A stretch of DNA of 64,000 bases from Sphingomonas sp. LaA6.9 (lineage in GTDB: Bacteria > Pseudomonadota > Alphaproteobacteria > Sphingomonadales > Sphingomonadaceae): contig NZ_JAKVIO010000022.1 in NCBI RefSeq assembly GCF_022601895.1, positions 1-64,000 of the forward strand. The letters are read 5' to 3'. The translations under genes were made by a program, and so were the position numbers. Each line of letters starts with the position of its first letter. The first letter of the stretch is position 1. The notes under the pieces are model-generated. The model was not told where the DNA came from and ran no database searches. It saw nothing but the letters and a program-made list of their open reading frames with translations. Shown piece after piece: positions 32,858 through 42,579 of the stretch.

Positions 32858-34384
32858 ATGACCGCTTCGACTCCCGAACCCGTTACCAGCCGCGACTTCG
32901 CGCGCGGGCTCGGCACCACCCTCCTCGCGCGGCTCGGCGGCGTGATCGATGTCGTTTCGCAGCCCGTCTATGTCTGGCTGTTCGGGCTGGCGGGTTACGG
33001 CATCTATGCGGTGCTCTGGGCGGCAGTGAACCTGACAGAGAACATCGCCGATCTGGGCATGACCTCATCGCTGCAAAGGGTCGTGCCGCAGGCAAGGGAC
33101 GAACGTGAAGCCGTCGCCGCATTGCGCTCGGCGCTGCTCATCGGCGTGGTGCCGTGCCTTGTCATCGCCGCCGTGGTTTCATTTCTGGCACCACAGGTCG
33201 CACCGCTGTTCAACGCCGCGCCGCGCGATCAGGCGATGCTCGTCGAGGCCGTGCGCCTCTTCGCCTGGGCGCTGCCGCTCTGGGCTTTTGTCGAGATCGC
33301 TACCTCGGGGCTCCGCGCGCGCCGCGTCTTCGGGGCCGAAATCCGCCTTCGCGTCTTCTGGGAACAGATCATGCGCCTGATCCTTGCCGCATCATTCTAT
33401 GCGGCGGGCCTCGGCATCATGGCGCTTTTCGTCGCGCACCTGATCTCGCTCGCGCTGATCTGCCTGCTCAGTGTCCGGCTGCTTGCGGGCCGGTACGATC
33501 TGCGTCTGCTGCTGCACGGTCCGCTGATCGATCCGGTCTTTTTCGAGACCTTTCGCGCAGGGCTCGCCATCCTTCCCGCGAACGCTGTCGCGCGACTGTT
33601 CGGCGATGCTCCGGCGATCCTGCTCAACGCGCTCATCCCCGGCACTGCGGGCGCCACTTCGGCGGCGCTCTACACGATCGCGCGCAAGGTCTCGAGCGTC
33701 GTGCAGCTCGTCCGCACCGCCTTTGCCTATGTCCTCGCGCCGCTCGCCTCGGCAGCGGCGCGCGGCGGCAAGGCGGAGGTCCAGCCGCTTTATGCCTTTG
33801 CCACGCGCCTTGCCTTCGCGATCGTGGTGCCGCTCGGCTTCGTGCTGGCGGCGGGCGGCGAAGCAATCCTCGGAGTGTTCGGGCGCGGTGCCGATGCCGC
33901 GCACATCGCGCTCGTCGTGCTCATCCTCGCGCGCATGGCCGAGGCGGTGTTCGGTTCGGCCGTCCCCGTCCAGCAGGTGATCGGCGGCTATCGCCAGCAG
34001 GTGGTCGCCAGCGCGATCGGGCTCAGCGCCGCCGCGCTGGTCGGCGCGTCGCTGGTCGAGCGCTACGGCCTGACGGGGATGGCGCTCGCGACCAGCACGG
34101 GCTTCATCATCGCCGCGATCATCCCGCTTTTCCAGCTCCACCGCTATGACGACGTACACCCCTTCGCCCAGCCCTTTGCGCGCATGGCGACGCTGACGGT
34201 GCTGATCTCGCTTCCGGGGCTGGTGCTAGCCATCCCCGCGGCCAAGCTTCAGCCCGATATCGTGCAGCTCCCGCTGGTCGTGCTGATCGCTGTCGCGTCG
34301 ATCTGGGCGGTTTGCCGCTTCGCGCTGCCCCATGCCGACCGCGCCGCGCTCGGCAAGACCGGACGCAAGCTGCGCCTGACCTGA
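32858..34384 (+). CDS. MOP-superfamily flippase (polysaccharide/lipid-linked precursor transporter-like)
   Basis: A 508-residue integral membrane protein with about 12-14 hydrophobic segments and the layout of Wzx/MurJ-type flippases, which move lipid-linked precursors across the inner membrane. Indicative segments are GYGIYAVLWAAVNLTENIADLGMTSSLQRVV near the N-terminus and the later GYRQQVVASAIG and GLTGMALATSTGFI. The ATG at 32858 is chosen because upstream in-frame sequence is not hydrophobic. The FMN dehydrogenase gene follows after 11 bases on the same strand. No glycosyltransferase or polymerase gene is near, so the cargo is unknown. Confidence 0.8.
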   Translation: MTASTPEPVTSRDFARGLGTTLLARLGGVIDVVSQPVYVWLFGLAGYGIYAVLWAAVNLTENIADLGMTSSLQRVVPQARDEREAVAALRSALLIGVVPCLVIAAVVSFLAPQVAPLFNAAPRDQAMLVEAVRLFAWALPLWAFVEIATSGLRARRVFGAEIRLRVFWEQIMRLILAASFYAAGLGIMALFVAHLISLALICLLSVRLLAGRYDLRLLLHGPLIDPVFFETFRAGLAILPANAVARLFGDAPAILLNALIPGTAGATSAALYTIARKVSSVVQLVRTAFAYVLAPLASAAARGGKAEVQPLYAFATRLAFAIVVPLGFVLAAGGEAILGVFGRGADAAHIALVVLILARMAEAVFGSAVPVQQVIGGYRQQVVASAIGLSAAALVGASLVERYGLTGMALATSTGFIIAAIIPLFQLHRYDDVHPFAQPFARMATLTVLISLPGLVLAIPAAKLQPDIVQLPLVVLIAVASIWAVCRFALPHADRAALGKTGRKLRLT

Positions 34385-34395
34385 GAGGAGATCGC

Positions 34396-35544
34396 ATGCG
34401 GCTCAAGGATTGCCACAATATCGACGACTTCCGCCGCCTCGCGAAACGCCGGCTGCCCGGCCCCGTCTTCCACTATATCGACGGCGCCGCCGACGATGAG
34501 GTGACGTACCGCCGCAACACCCAAGCCTATGCAAGCTGCGACCTCGTCCCAAACGTGCTCGCGGGCGTCGAGACCGTGGACATGTCGACCACCGTCATGG
34601 GCCGCAGGATCGCGATGCCGCTCTTCCTCTCGCCGACGGCGCTGCAGCGGCTATTCCACTGGCAGGGCGAGCGCGCGGTCGGCCGCGCCGCCGAGAAGTT
34701 CGGCACCTACTTCGGCATTTCCTCGCTCGCCACGGTGAGCATCGAGGAGATCGGACGGACCATCTCCACGCCCAGGATGCTCCAGCTCTATGTCCACAAG
34801 GACAAGGGGCTGAACCATGCAATGATCGCGAGAGCCAAGGACGCGAAGTTCGACGCGCTGACGCTGACCGTCGACACCATTGTGGGCGGTAATCGCGAGC
34901 GCTGCCTGCGTACGGGGTTCACCTCGCCGCCGCGCCTTACCCCGCATTCTGCGCTGAGTTTCGCGACGCATCCGCGCTGGACGCTCGACTATCTCTTCCG
35001 CGAGAAGTTCGAACTCTCCAACCTCAAGGATCATGTGACCGAGGGCACCAATGTCGCGCTTTCGGTCGCCGACTATTTCAACACCATGCTCGACCAGTCG
35101 ATGGACTGGAAGATGGCCGAGAGCATCCGCGCAGAATGGGGCGGCGAATTCTGCCTGAAGGGCATCATGTCGGTGGAAGACGCGAAGCGCGCCGCGGACA
35201 TCGGCGCGACCGCGATCATGGTTTCAAACCATGGCGGGCGCCAGCTCGACGGCAGCCGCGCGCCCTTTGACCAGCTCGCCGAGATTGTCGACGCGGTCGG
35301 CGACCGGCTCGATGTCATCTGCGACGGCGGCATCCGGCGAGGATCGCATGTGCTGAAGGCGCTGAGCGTTGGGGCAAAAGCTTGCTCGGGGGGCAGGCTC
35401 TATCTCTACGCACTCGCCGCCGCTGGCCAACCCGGCGTCGAACGCGCGCTGGGGCGCCTGAAGGACGAGATCGAGCGCGACATGAAACTGATGGGAGTCC
35501 GGTCGGCATCAGAACTGTCGCGGGGCAACCTGCGTTGGCGATGA
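34396..35544 (+). CDS. FMN-dependent 2-hydroxyacid dehydrogenase (LldD family)
   Basis: A 382-residue enzyme that oxidises an L-2-hydroxy acid to a 2-oxoacid. The family pattern is complete: N-terminal RLPGPVFHYIDGAADDE, FLSPTALQRLFHWQGE, LQLYVHKDKGL, LTLTVDTIVGGNRERCLRTG, FCLKGIMSVEDAKRA, and the active-site SNHGGRQLDGSRAP with catalytic His279, then DGGIRRGSHVLKAL. Lactate is the usual substrate, but mandelate- and glycolate-type members are equally similar. It starts at an ATG preceded by GAGAGGAG and follows the flippase gene by 11 bases, which argues for a biosynthetic role rather than growth on lactate. Confidence 0.9.
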   Translation: MRLKDCHNIDDFRRLAKRRLPGPVFHYIDGAADDEVTYRRNTQAYASCDLVPNVLAGVETVDMSTTVMGRRIAMPLFLSPTALQRLFHWQGERAVGRAAEKFGTYFGISSLATVSIEEIGRTISTPRMLQLYVHKDKGLNHAMIARAKDAKFDALTLTVDTIVGGNRERCLRTGFTSPPRLTPHSALSFATHPRWTLDYLFREKFELSNLKDHVTEGTNVALSVADYFNTMLDQSMDWKMAESIRAEWGGEFCLKGIMSVEDAKRAADIGATAIMVSNHGGRQLDGSRAPFDQLAEIVDAVGDRLDVICDGGIRRGSHVLKALSVGAKACSGGRLYLYALAAAGQPGVERALGRLKDEIERDMKLMGVRSASELSRGNLRWR

Positions 35545-35554
35545 ATTCGTCGAA

Positions 35555-36232
35555 CTAAGGGCAACGCCGTGCGCTGTGCCAGTAGCCGCCGCTCGGTGCG
35601 ACCGGGGCCTGCCGGAACTTCTCAGGCACCGCACTGTGTTCGAGCGACGCTTCGGTGAAGAGATCATCGCGCGGAAGCCTGCTCTCGACAGCCAACGGCT
35701 CCGACTGCAGGCAATTGGCCACATGGTCGTGCCGCGAGAAATACTCCGAAGCGATCAGGACTCCCTTTGTATCGACCACATAATATCGCGTATTGACGGC
35801 ATCGATCAGCCGGATGGTTTCGAGAGGGCCGAAACGGCTGTCTGCCTGACCAACCCACTCAAGCGCCCGCAGTTCGATATTTGAATTGATACCGCAGGCG
35901 GCCTTGGCGACCCATTCCTCGCTCCAGCGATCCCCGCTGGCGACATCATAGATGGTACCATCTCCCGTGAGGCAGTTCGCCACCAATCTTGCAGCCGGGG
36001 TCTCAACCCGGTGCAGGGCGCCATCATGGAACTCCGCCGCCCATTCGCTGCGAATATTGCCCTCGGGATCCTGAACCCAGTTCCAGCTATACAGCGCATA
36101 GGTGGCGGTTGTCGTCTTGGTCCGCTCGAACACCGCCAGCGCACGTGCATCTATCTGCTTTTCAGACTTTTGCGCATTGGCGGCGGTGCCCGCCAGGGCA
36201 AGACACGCTGCCGCCAACCGCAACAACCTCAA
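35555..36232 (-). CDS. Secreted protein of unknown function, coupled to sdhA
   Basis: A 225-residue protein with a signal peptide ([19 protein letters not shown]) and four or more cysteines in the mature part. No known domain was recognised. The start is TTG at 36232, overlapping the sdhA stop as TTGA; the signal peptide begins at this codon and no in-frame ATG precedes it. This indicates cotranslation with sdhA. It converges on the FMN dehydrogenase gene 11 bases away. A role in periplasmic or membrane complex assembly is possible but not shown. Confidence 0.7.
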   Translation of the reverse strand: MRLLRLAAACLALAGTAANAQKSEKQIDARALAVFERTKTTTATYALYSWNWVQDPEGNIRSEWAAEFHDGALHRVETPAARLVANCLTGDGTIYDVASGDRWSEEWVAKAACGINSNIELRALEWVGQADSRFGPLETIRLIDAVNTRYYVVDTKGVLIASEYFSRHDHVANCLQSEPLAVESRLPRDDLFTEASLEHSAVPEKFRQAPVAPSGGYWHSARRCP

Positions 36233-38034
36233 TACACGCGCGCCTTCGGCTTGATGTAGTCGACCTCATCGGTCAGCGTGAAATCGTGCACGGGACGATA
36301 GTCGAGCGACACCTTGCCGCCCTTGCCGCCCCAGCCTTCGAACCAGCTGACGGTGTGCTTCATCCAGTTCTTGTCGTCGCGCTCGGGGAAATCCTCGTGC
36401 GCGTGCGCGCCGCGGCTTTCCTTGCGGTTGTTGGCGCTCTCCATCGTGCAGACCGCCTGCGACATCAGGTTGTCGAGCTCGAGCGTTTCCACGAGGTCGG
36501 TATTCCAGATCAGCGAGCGGTCGGTGACGCCGACATCGGCCAGCCGCTTGTTGACCGACTGCATCTGCTGGACGCCTTCGGCGAGCAGAGCGGAGTCGCG
36601 GAACACCGCGGCGTGCTTCTGCATCGTCTGCTGCATTTCGAGACGGATCTGCGCGGTTGGCGAGCCGCCTTTGGCGTTGCGGAAATGGTCGATGCGCGCG
36701 ACCGCGAGATCCGCCGAATCCTTGGGCAGCGCCTTGTGGGCCGTACCGGGCTTGATCGATTCCTTGAGGTGCAGGCCGGTTGCGCGGCCGAACACGACAA
36801 GGTCGATGAGCGAGTTGGAGCCGAGGCGGTTCGCGCCGTGGACCGACACGCATGCCGCCTCGCCCACCGCGTAAAGGCCGGGCACGATCACTTCGGGATC
36901 GTCGCCCACCTTGGTGACGACCTGGCCGTGATAGTTACAGGGGATGCCGCCCATATTGTAGTGCACCGTCGGGCATACGGGGAGCGGCTGGCGCGTCAGG
37001 TCGACGCCCGCGAAGATCTTGCCGCTTTCGGTGATGCCGGGCAGGCGCTCGGCCAGCACCTTGGGATCGATATGATCGAGGTGCAGGTAGATATGGTCCT
37101 TGTTGGGACCGACGCCGCGCCCCTCGCGCATCTCCATCGCCATCGAGCGCGAGACGACGTCGCGCGAGGCAAGGTCCTTGGCCGAGGGCGCGTAGCGCTC
37201 CATGAAGCGCTCACCCTCGGAGTTGGTGAGATAGCCGCCCTCGCCGCGCGCGCCCTCGGTGATGAGCACGCCCGCACCGTAGATGCCGGTCGGGTGGAAC
37301 TGGACGAACTCCAGATCCTGCAGCGGAAGGCCCGCGCGCAGCACCATGCCGCCTCCATCGCCCGTGCAGGTATGCGCCGAAGTCGCCGAGAAATAGGCGC
37401 GGCCATAGCCGCCCGTCGCGAGCACGACCGCGTGGCTGCGGAAGCGATGGAGCGTGCCATCCTCCATGCACAGCGCGATAACGCCCCGGCACGCGCCATT
37501 CTCCATGATGAGATCGATCGCGAAATATTCGATGAAGAAGTCGGCGTCGTATTTCAGGCTCTGCTGGTAGAGCGCGTGCAGCATCGCGTGGCCGGTACGG
37601 TCGGCGGCGGCGCAGGTGCGCTGGACCGGCGGGCCGTCGCCCATGTTCTGCATATGGCCGCCAAAGGGACGCTGATAGATCGTGCCGTCCTGGTTGCGGC
37701 TGAACGGCACGCCCGCGTGCTCGAGTTCGTAGACCGCGGCGGGCGCCTCGCGCACCATATATTCGATCGCGTCCTGGTCGCCCAGCCAGTCCGACCCCTT
37801 GACGGTGTCGTACATGTGCCAGGTCCAGTGATCGGGGCTGTTGTTGCCAAGGCTGGCGGCGATACCACCCTGCGCCGCCACGGTGTGGCTGCGCGTGGGA
37901 AACACCTTGGTGATGCATGCGGTCTTCAGGCCGGCTTCGGCCGATCCCATCGTCGCGCGCAGACCCGAACCGCCGGCGCCGACGACGACGGTGTCATAGG
38001 TGTGGTCGATGATCTTGTACGATGCGTCAGCCAT
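36229..38034 (-). CDS. sdhA: Succinate dehydrogenase flavoprotein subunit
   Basis: Catalytic subunit of complex II with covalently bound FAD. The 601-residue protein has the FAD motif [13 protein letters not shown], the flavinylation-site region [14 protein letters not shown] with its histidine, the substrate-binding HPTGIYGAG and [10 protein letters not shown] segments, and the [16 protein letters not shown] motif. The start overlaps the sdhD stop as TGATG (one base). sdhB does not follow; instead the operon ends with a secreted-protein gene. Confidence 0.99.
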   Translation of the reverse strand: MADASYKIIDHTYDTVVVGAGGSGLRATMGSAEAGLKTACITKVFPTRSHTVAAQGGIAASLGNNSPDHWTWHMYDTVKGSDWLGDQDAIEYMVREAPAAVYELEHAGVPFSRNQDGTIYQRPFGGHMQNMGDGPPVQRTCAAADRTGHAMLHALYQQSLKYDADFFIEYFAIDLIMENGACRGVIALCMEDGTLHRFRSHAVVLATGGYGRAYFSATSAHTCTGDGGGMVLRAGLPLQDLEFVQFHPTGIYGAGVLITEGARGEGGYLTNSEGERFMERYAPSAKDLASRDVVSRSMAMEMREGRGVGPNKDHIYLHLDHIDPKVLAERLPGITESGKIFAGVDLTRQPLPVCPTVHYNMGGIPCNYHGQVVTKVGDDPEVIVPGLYAVGEAACVSVHGANRLGSNSLIDLVVFGRATGLHLKESIKPGTAHKALPKDSADLAVARIDHFRNAKGGSPTAQIRLEMQQTMQKHAAVFRDSALLAEGVQQMQSVNKRLADVGVTDRSLIWNTDLVETLELDNLMSQAVCTMESANNRKESRGAHAHEDFPERDDKNWMKHTVSWFEGWGGKGGKVSLDYRPVHDFTLTDEVDYIKPKARVY

Positions 38035-38423
38035 CAGCCGGCAGCTCCCGTGAAGGCGATCTTTGCGATCGAGAACAGCGCAAGCGCAGCGGCGCCGACC
38101 GCGTAGAAGTTGATTGCGATGAGGCTCAGCAGCTTGAGCCCTTCATCATGGACATAGTCTTCCATCATCACCTGCATGCCGAGCTTCAGGTGCCAGAAGA
38201 TGCTGACGACCATCAGCATCATCGGGACGGCGACGATCGGATGCGAAAGCCAGGCAACGACAGCGCCATGATCGAGCGAACCAAGGCTGATGAGCGAGAA
38301 GAGCAGCCAAAGCACGAGCACGAGGTTGCCGGCGGCGGTGAGGCGCTGGCGCAGCCAGTGCTGCGAACCATGTCTGGCCGAACCGAGGCCGCGGACGCGG
38401 CCGATTCCCGTTCCCGTACCCAT
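38034..38423 (-). CDS. sdhD: Succinate dehydrogenase membrane anchor subunit
   Basis: A 129-residue hydrophobic anchor with three membrane segments (for example [36 protein letters not shown] and [17 protein letters not shown]). It helps bind heme b and quinone with Sdh[21 protein letters not shown] is the usual SdhD segment with the heme-ligand histidine region. Start and stop are fixed by one-base TGATG overlaps with sdhC and sdhA. Confidence 0.93.
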   Translation of the reverse strand: MGTGTGIGRVRGLGSARHGSQHWLRQRLTAAGNLVLVLWLLFSLISLGSLDHGAVVAWLSHPIVAVPMMLMVVSIFWHLKLGMQVMMEDYVHDEGLKLLSLIAINFYAVGAAALALFSIAKIAFTGAAG

Positions 38424-38818
38424 CAGAGCGCCTTCCAGAAGATGAGGAGCCAGACAATGGCGGTCGCAACGGGTGCGGCCGCGAAGATGAAGAGCGACCA
38501 GGTCTTGTTCGTTCTGAGCTCGTAGCCCGCGCCCGTATCGAGGACGAGGTGGCGCAAGCCGCCGAAGAGGTGCTGAAAGAAGAACCAGGTCAGCCCGATG
38601 CCCACCAGCTTGCCGAACCAGCTCGTCGCGCACGCCATGAAGCTGGCGTAGGCCTCCGGCCCGCTCGCGGCGGCAACGAGCCACCACACCAGCCCCATCG
38701 CGCCGACGGTGGCAAGGCCGTTGCCGGTGACGCGGTGGAAGATCGAGGCGGCCATGGCCGGGCCCCATTTCCAGATCGTCAGATGCGGCGAAAGCGGGCG
38801 GGCCCTCTCGCTTGTCAT
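38423..38818 (-). CDS. sdhC: Succinate dehydrogenase cytochrome b subunit
   Basis: A 131-residue membrane subunit of complex II with three hydrophobic segments. It carries the SdhC signature RPLSPHLTIWKWGPAMAASIFHRVTG and the later HLFGGLRHLVLDTG with the heme-ligand histidine. ATG at 38818 is chosen because GAGGGGTG lies a few bases upstream; a GTG three codons earlier is possible. First gene of sdhCDA. The 210-base gap to the divergent chemoreceptor gene at 39030 should hold its promoter, but no clear match was seen. Confidence 0.94.
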   Translation of the reverse strand: MTSERARPLSPHLTIWKWGPAMAASIFHRVTGNGLATVGAMGLVWWLVAAASGPEAYASFMACATSWFGKLVGIGLTWFFFQHLFGGLRHLVLDTGAGYELRTNKTWSLFIFAAAPVATAIVWLLIFWKAL

Positions 38819-39029
38819 GATACTCACCCCTCATGAATTTGGGCCTCCCCTTAAGACAACCGCGCGCGGATGCAAACAGGCAATGCTGTCGTCGGGGCGA
38901 TCAGGCCTCGACCTCGATCGTTTCAGGCCAATTCGGCCGATCAGCCTCTAAACAGGCTTTTAACCATTTCCGCTTACTGGATTTGACTGGCTCGAACGGG
39001 CGGGACCAGGAATCGAAGCGGAGCAACAC

Positions 39030-40412
39030 GTGACCGACAATATCAGGAGTGCAGCGCAGGCCGACAATGCGACACCGTTTTCGGTGACGATCGACATTGC
39101 CCAACGCCTCGCGATCTTCGACGTCGACGGCACGCTCGCCACGGTTTCACGCGATCTCTGGGCGATCCTCGAGGACGACGCCTACGCCATTTCAAAGGCC
39201 TATTGGGATCACTGGCGCATCTGCTTCCCCAATGAACGCACCTGGTCCGCTGCCGATTTTGACCGGATGATCGAGATCGGCTGTACCTTCCTGCGCGATC
39301 GTTTCTGCAACACGCAGCAGATGGCATGGATCGAGTCGGTCGAACGATCGGTCATCCAGGCGTATAAGGCCAATATCCAGCCCACCACCTTGCGCGCGAT
39401 GATCATCGCCAGCGATCGCGCTGCGCTCGAGATTCTGATCCGAAAGCTGCCGCACGACGATCCGCGCCTGTTCAGCATGATCGACGCGCTGCTTCGGCTT
39501 TCGGCGCTGGAGGGCGACATCACCGGCTCGCTCTTCAGCTGTTACATGGAAGCCGCCAATGAGCGCGACCGTGCGCGCATGGCCGACGAGTTCCGTTCCA
39601 AGATCGGCGCCTCGCTCGAAACCGTTTCGCGCGGGAGCGAGGACCTGCGCGTCCAGACGGGCAAGGTCGCGTCGAGCGCGCGGGGGATGCACGGGAAGAC
39701 GTCGGAAGTCGCGGCTGCAGCCGAGCAGTCGGCGGTCGCGATGCGCGAAGCCGCACAGACCGCCGCCGGGCTGATCCGCGCGATCGAGGACGCACGCTCC
39801 GAAGTCGAGATCGCCGCCGATGTCGCCACCCGCGCCTCCGAACAGGCGGGCGAGGCCGTCGCCATCTCCGCCATGCTCTCGCAGCATGCCCAGTCGATCG
39901 AATCGATCCTCGGCCTCATCCGCGACATTGCCGGCCAGACCAACCTGCTGGCGCTCAATGCCACCATCGAGGCCGCGCGCGCGGGCGATGCCGGCCGCGG
40001 CTTCGCGGTCGTCGCACAGGAAGTGAAGTCGCTCGCTTCGCAGACCGCACGCGCCACCGACGACATCGCCGCCAAGATCGAGGCGATCCAGTCCGCCACG
40101 CGCACCACCGTCGACACCAACGCCTCGATCCGTGACACCGTCGCCGAGGTCCAGTCCTCCGCCCAGCGCATCCGCCAGGCAATGGAGGTCCAGGCCCAGA
40201 CCGTCACCATGATCACCGCCGCCGTCGACGAAACCGCCCTCGCCGCCGACTCCATGTCCTCAACCATCGCCGCCATCCGCGCCGATACCGAAAACGTGGC
40301 GTCCGAAATCGATCATGCGGGCACCGGCTTCGGCAATCTCGACGCGCAGCTTGGCCAGCTTCGGGCCAGCGCAAACAGCTTCGTCGCCAGTGTGGCAGGC
40401 GCAAGGCGCTAG
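39030..40412 (+). CDS. Soluble methyl-accepting chemotaxis-type receptor 1
   Basis: A 460-residue receptor without membrane segments. Residues of about 20-190 form a helical sensor domain resembling the protoglobin domain of globin-coupled sensors ([20 protein letters not shown]), though no clear proximal histidine is seen. Residues of about 210-440 form the signalling domain with the hairpin tip [44 protein letters not shown]. The start is GTG at 39030 with GGAG upstream. Much of its signalling domain is almost identical in DNA to that of the next gene. No other chemotaxis genes are nearby. Confidence 0.85.
   Translation: MTDNIRSAAQADNATPFSVTIDIAQRLAIFDVDGTLATVSRDLWAILEDDAYAISKAYWDHWRICFPNERTWSAADFDRMIEIGCTFLRDRFCNTQQMAWIESVERSVIQAYKANIQPTTLRAMIIASDRAALEILIRKLPHDDPRLFSMIDALLRLSALEGDITGSLFSCYMEAANERDRARMADEFRSKIGASLETVSRGSEDLRVQTGKVASSARGMHGKTSEVAAAAEQSAVAMREAAQTAAGLIRAIEDARSEVEIAADVATRASEQAGEAVAISAMLSQHAQSIESILGLIRDIAGQTNLLALNATIEAARAGDAGRGFAVVAQEVKSLASQTARATDDIAAKIEAIQSATRTTVDTNASIRDTVAEVQSSAQRIRQAMEVQAQTVTMITAAVDETALAADSMSSTIAAIRADTENVASEIDHAGTGFGNLDAQLGQLRASANSFVASVAGARR
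39761..40309. repeat. Direct repeat copy A, signalling domain of chemoreceptor 1
   Basis: About 550 bases nearly identical to 41173-41721 (offset 1412). Only a few mismatches were seen, for example GCAATGG versus GCCATGG near 40184 and GCCGAC versus GCGGAC near 40246. Similarity falls off sharply outside. Confidence 0.9.
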
Positions 40413-40447
40413 CCCGCCGCCAATAATAGTAAGCAGGAGAGACGGGT

Positions 40448-41815
40448 ATGGAAGGCCAGGGCAAAAGCCAGCCTCGCTACGAACGAGCCATCGAAATCCA
40501 GGTGGCATTGGCAGACCGGTTGCCGGATTTCGATCGCGAGCACTCGCTCGCGCGCGATTGCCGTGAGATCTGGTCGCTGATCGAGGGGCGTGAGCGTGAT
40601 ATCGCGAACTGTTTCTGGGATCATTATGGCGTTGCAAGCACCGTCGTCGACCGGCTGTCGACGCAGCAGCGCGCCAAGATGCTCGAATTCAGCACGGCCT
40701 ATGTCCGCACCAAATATTCCAGCCCGATGGCACAGCAATGGGCGGATATGGCGCGCGACAACGCCTGGGCGTCGCAAGAGGCGAAGGTTCCTCTCAGGAC
40801 CGTGCTCGCCGCGCTTGCGACCTCGCATCAATATACGCTCGCGCTGGTCGCCGACGCGGTCGGGGACGATTGCGCGCGCATGACGCGGCTCAGCGGCGCG
40901 ATCATGCAGATGTCGCTGATCGAGGCCGAACTCATGTCATGCTACGTCCATGAACGTCGCACGCTCGAGGCGAGCCGGCAGCGCTCGCAGGACGCCGAAG
41001 TTTTCAGTTCGCAGATTGCGGCAGCGGTCACCGAAGTCTCGGCGCGTGGCGCAGGGCTTCGCGAGCAGGCCATCAGCGCGGTCGAAGGCGCGCGCGGGAT
41101 GCACGGCAAGACGTCGGAGGTCGCGGCTGCGGCCGAGCAGTCGGCGGTTGCGATGCGCGAAGCCGCGCAGACCGCCGCCGGGCTGATCCGCGCGATCGAG
41201 GACGCACGCTCCGAAGTCGAGATCGCCGCCGATGTCGCCACCCGCGCCTCCGAACAGGCGGGCGAGGCCGTCGCCATCTCCGCCATGCTCTCGCAGCATG
41301 CCCAGTCGATCGAATCGATCCTCGGCCTCATCCGCGACATTGCCGGCCAGACCAACCTGCTGGCGCTCAATGCCACCATCGAGGCCGCGCGCGCGGGCGA
41401 TGCCGGCCGCGGCTTCGCGGTCGTCGCACAGGAAGTGAAGTCGCTCGCTTCGCAGACCGCACGCGCCACCGACGACATCGCCGCCAAGATCGAGGCGATC
41501 CAGTCCGCCACGCGCACCACCGTCGACACCAACGCCTCGATCCGTGACACCGTCGCCGAGGTCCAGTCCTCCGCCCAGCGCATCCGCCAGGCCATGGAGG
41601 TCCAGGCCCAGACCGTCACCATGATCACCGCCGCCGTCGACGAAACCGCCCTCGCCGCGGACTCCATGTCCTCAACCATCGCCGCCATCCGCGCCGATAC
41701 CGAAAACGTGGCGGCGGAAATGGAGAGCATCCGCCAGGGATTCTCCGAAGCGGACAGCAGTTTCGGCAATCTTCGCCAGGGTGCTTCGGAATTCCTGCGC
41801 AAGATCGCGGCCTGA
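40448..41815 (+). CDS. Soluble methyl-accepting chemotaxis-type receptor 2
   Basis: A 455-residue paralogue of the preceding gene, also lacking membrane segments. Its N-terminal sensor domain ([20 protein letters not shown]) is clearly related to that of receptor 1 but strongly diverged. The signalling domain, with the same [23 protein letters not shown] tip, is nearly identical at DNA level. ATG at 40448 has AGGAGA upstream. It lies 35 bases after receptor 1 and may share its transcript. The pattern suggests two different inputs feeding the same output. Confidence 0.87.
   Translation: MEGQGKSQPRYERAIEIQVALADRLPDFDREHSLARDCREIWSLIEGRERDIANCFWDHYGVASTVVDRLSTQQRAKMLEFSTAYVRTKYSSPMAQQWADMARDNAWASQEAKVPLRTVLAALATSHQYTLALVADAVGDDCARMTRLSGAIMQMSLIEAELMSCYVHERRTLEASRQRSQDAEVFSSQIAAAVTEVSARGAGLREQAISAVEGARGMHGKTSEVAAAAEQSAVAMREAAQTAAGLIRAIEDARSEVEIAADVATRASEQAGEAVAISAMLSQHAQSIESILGLIRDIAGQTNLLALNATIEAARAGDAGRGFAVVAQEVKSLASQTARATDDIAAKIEAIQSATRTTVDTNASIRDTVAEVQSSAQRIRQAMEVQAQTVTMITAAVDETALAADSMSSTIAAIRADTENVAAEMESIRQGFSEADSSFGNLRQGASEFLRKIAA
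41173..41721. repeat. Direct repeat copy B, signalling domain of chemoreceptor 2
   Basis: Second copy of the near-identical stretch at 39761-40309. The identity extends to synonymous positions, which points to recent duplication or gene conversion. Confidence 0.9.
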
Positions 41816-41862
41816 CCCTTCTTCATTTGGGATTCATCGCCCGCCTGTTCTAAGGGGCGGGG

Positions 41863-42579
41863 ATGACCCTTCCAGTTCACATTCTCGTCACCGGCAGCAG
41901 CCGCGGCATCGGCGCTGCCATCGTCGATCGGCTGACGGGCGACGCCACGCGCGTCGTCGGCCATTCGAGCACGACCGCGTCGGATGCGATGATCGCCTGC
42001 GACCTTGCCGTCCCCGACACCGCGCCCGATCTCTGGCAAGCCGCGCTTGACCGCCTCGACGGGCGCATTGACGTTCTCGTCAACAATGCCGGAATCTTCG
42101 AGGCGTCGCCGCTCGAGGCCGATCATGAGGACTGGGTCTCGGCCTGGGAACGCACGATGCAGGTCAATCTCACCGCCGCCGCCGAACTCTGCCGTCTTGC
42201 AGTATTGCATTTTCGTGGGAACGGCGGCGGCCGCATCGTCAATATCGCCAGCCGCGCCGCCTATCGCGGCGACAGTCCCGCGCACTGGCACTATGCCGCG
42301 TCGAAGGCAGGCATGATCGGCATGACCAAGTCGATCGCGCGCGGCTATGCCGCCGAGGGAATCTACGCCTTTGCGGTCTGCCCCGGCTTCACGATGACGG
42401 GCATGGCGGAGGAATATCTGGAAACGCGTGGCGGAGGCGCATTGCTCGCCGACATTCCGCTGGGCCGCGTCGCGGATCCCGTGGAGATCGCCGAGGCAAC
42501 GCGCTTCCTTGCGCTCGATGCCCCGCCCTCGATGACGGGTGCGGTGCTCGACATCAACGGAGCCTCCTATGTCCGATAG
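41863..42579 (+). CDS. Short-chain dehydrogenase/reductase
   Basis: A 238-residue classical SDR with the NAD(P) motif TGSSRGIGAAI, NNAG in VLVNNAGIFEASPL, a serine in NIASRAAYRGD and the YAASK active-site pair. The C-terminal VCPGFTMTGMAEEY and ITGAVLDINGA-like end match 3-oxoacyl-reductase (FabG)-type members, but the substrate is not known. It overlaps prmA by 11 bases, so the two genes are probably coupled. Confidence 0.88.
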   Translation: MTLPVHILVTGSSRGIGAAIVDRLTGDATRVVGHSSTTASDAMIACDLAVPDTAPDLWQAALDRLDGRIDVLVNNAGIFEASPLEADHEDWVSAWERTMQVNLTAAAELCRLAVLHFRGNGGGRIVNIASRAAYRGDSPAHWHYAASKAGMIGMTKSIARGYAAEGIYAFAVCPGFTMTGMAEEYLETRGGGALLADIPLGRVADPVEIAEATRFLALDAPPSMTGAVLDINGASYVR

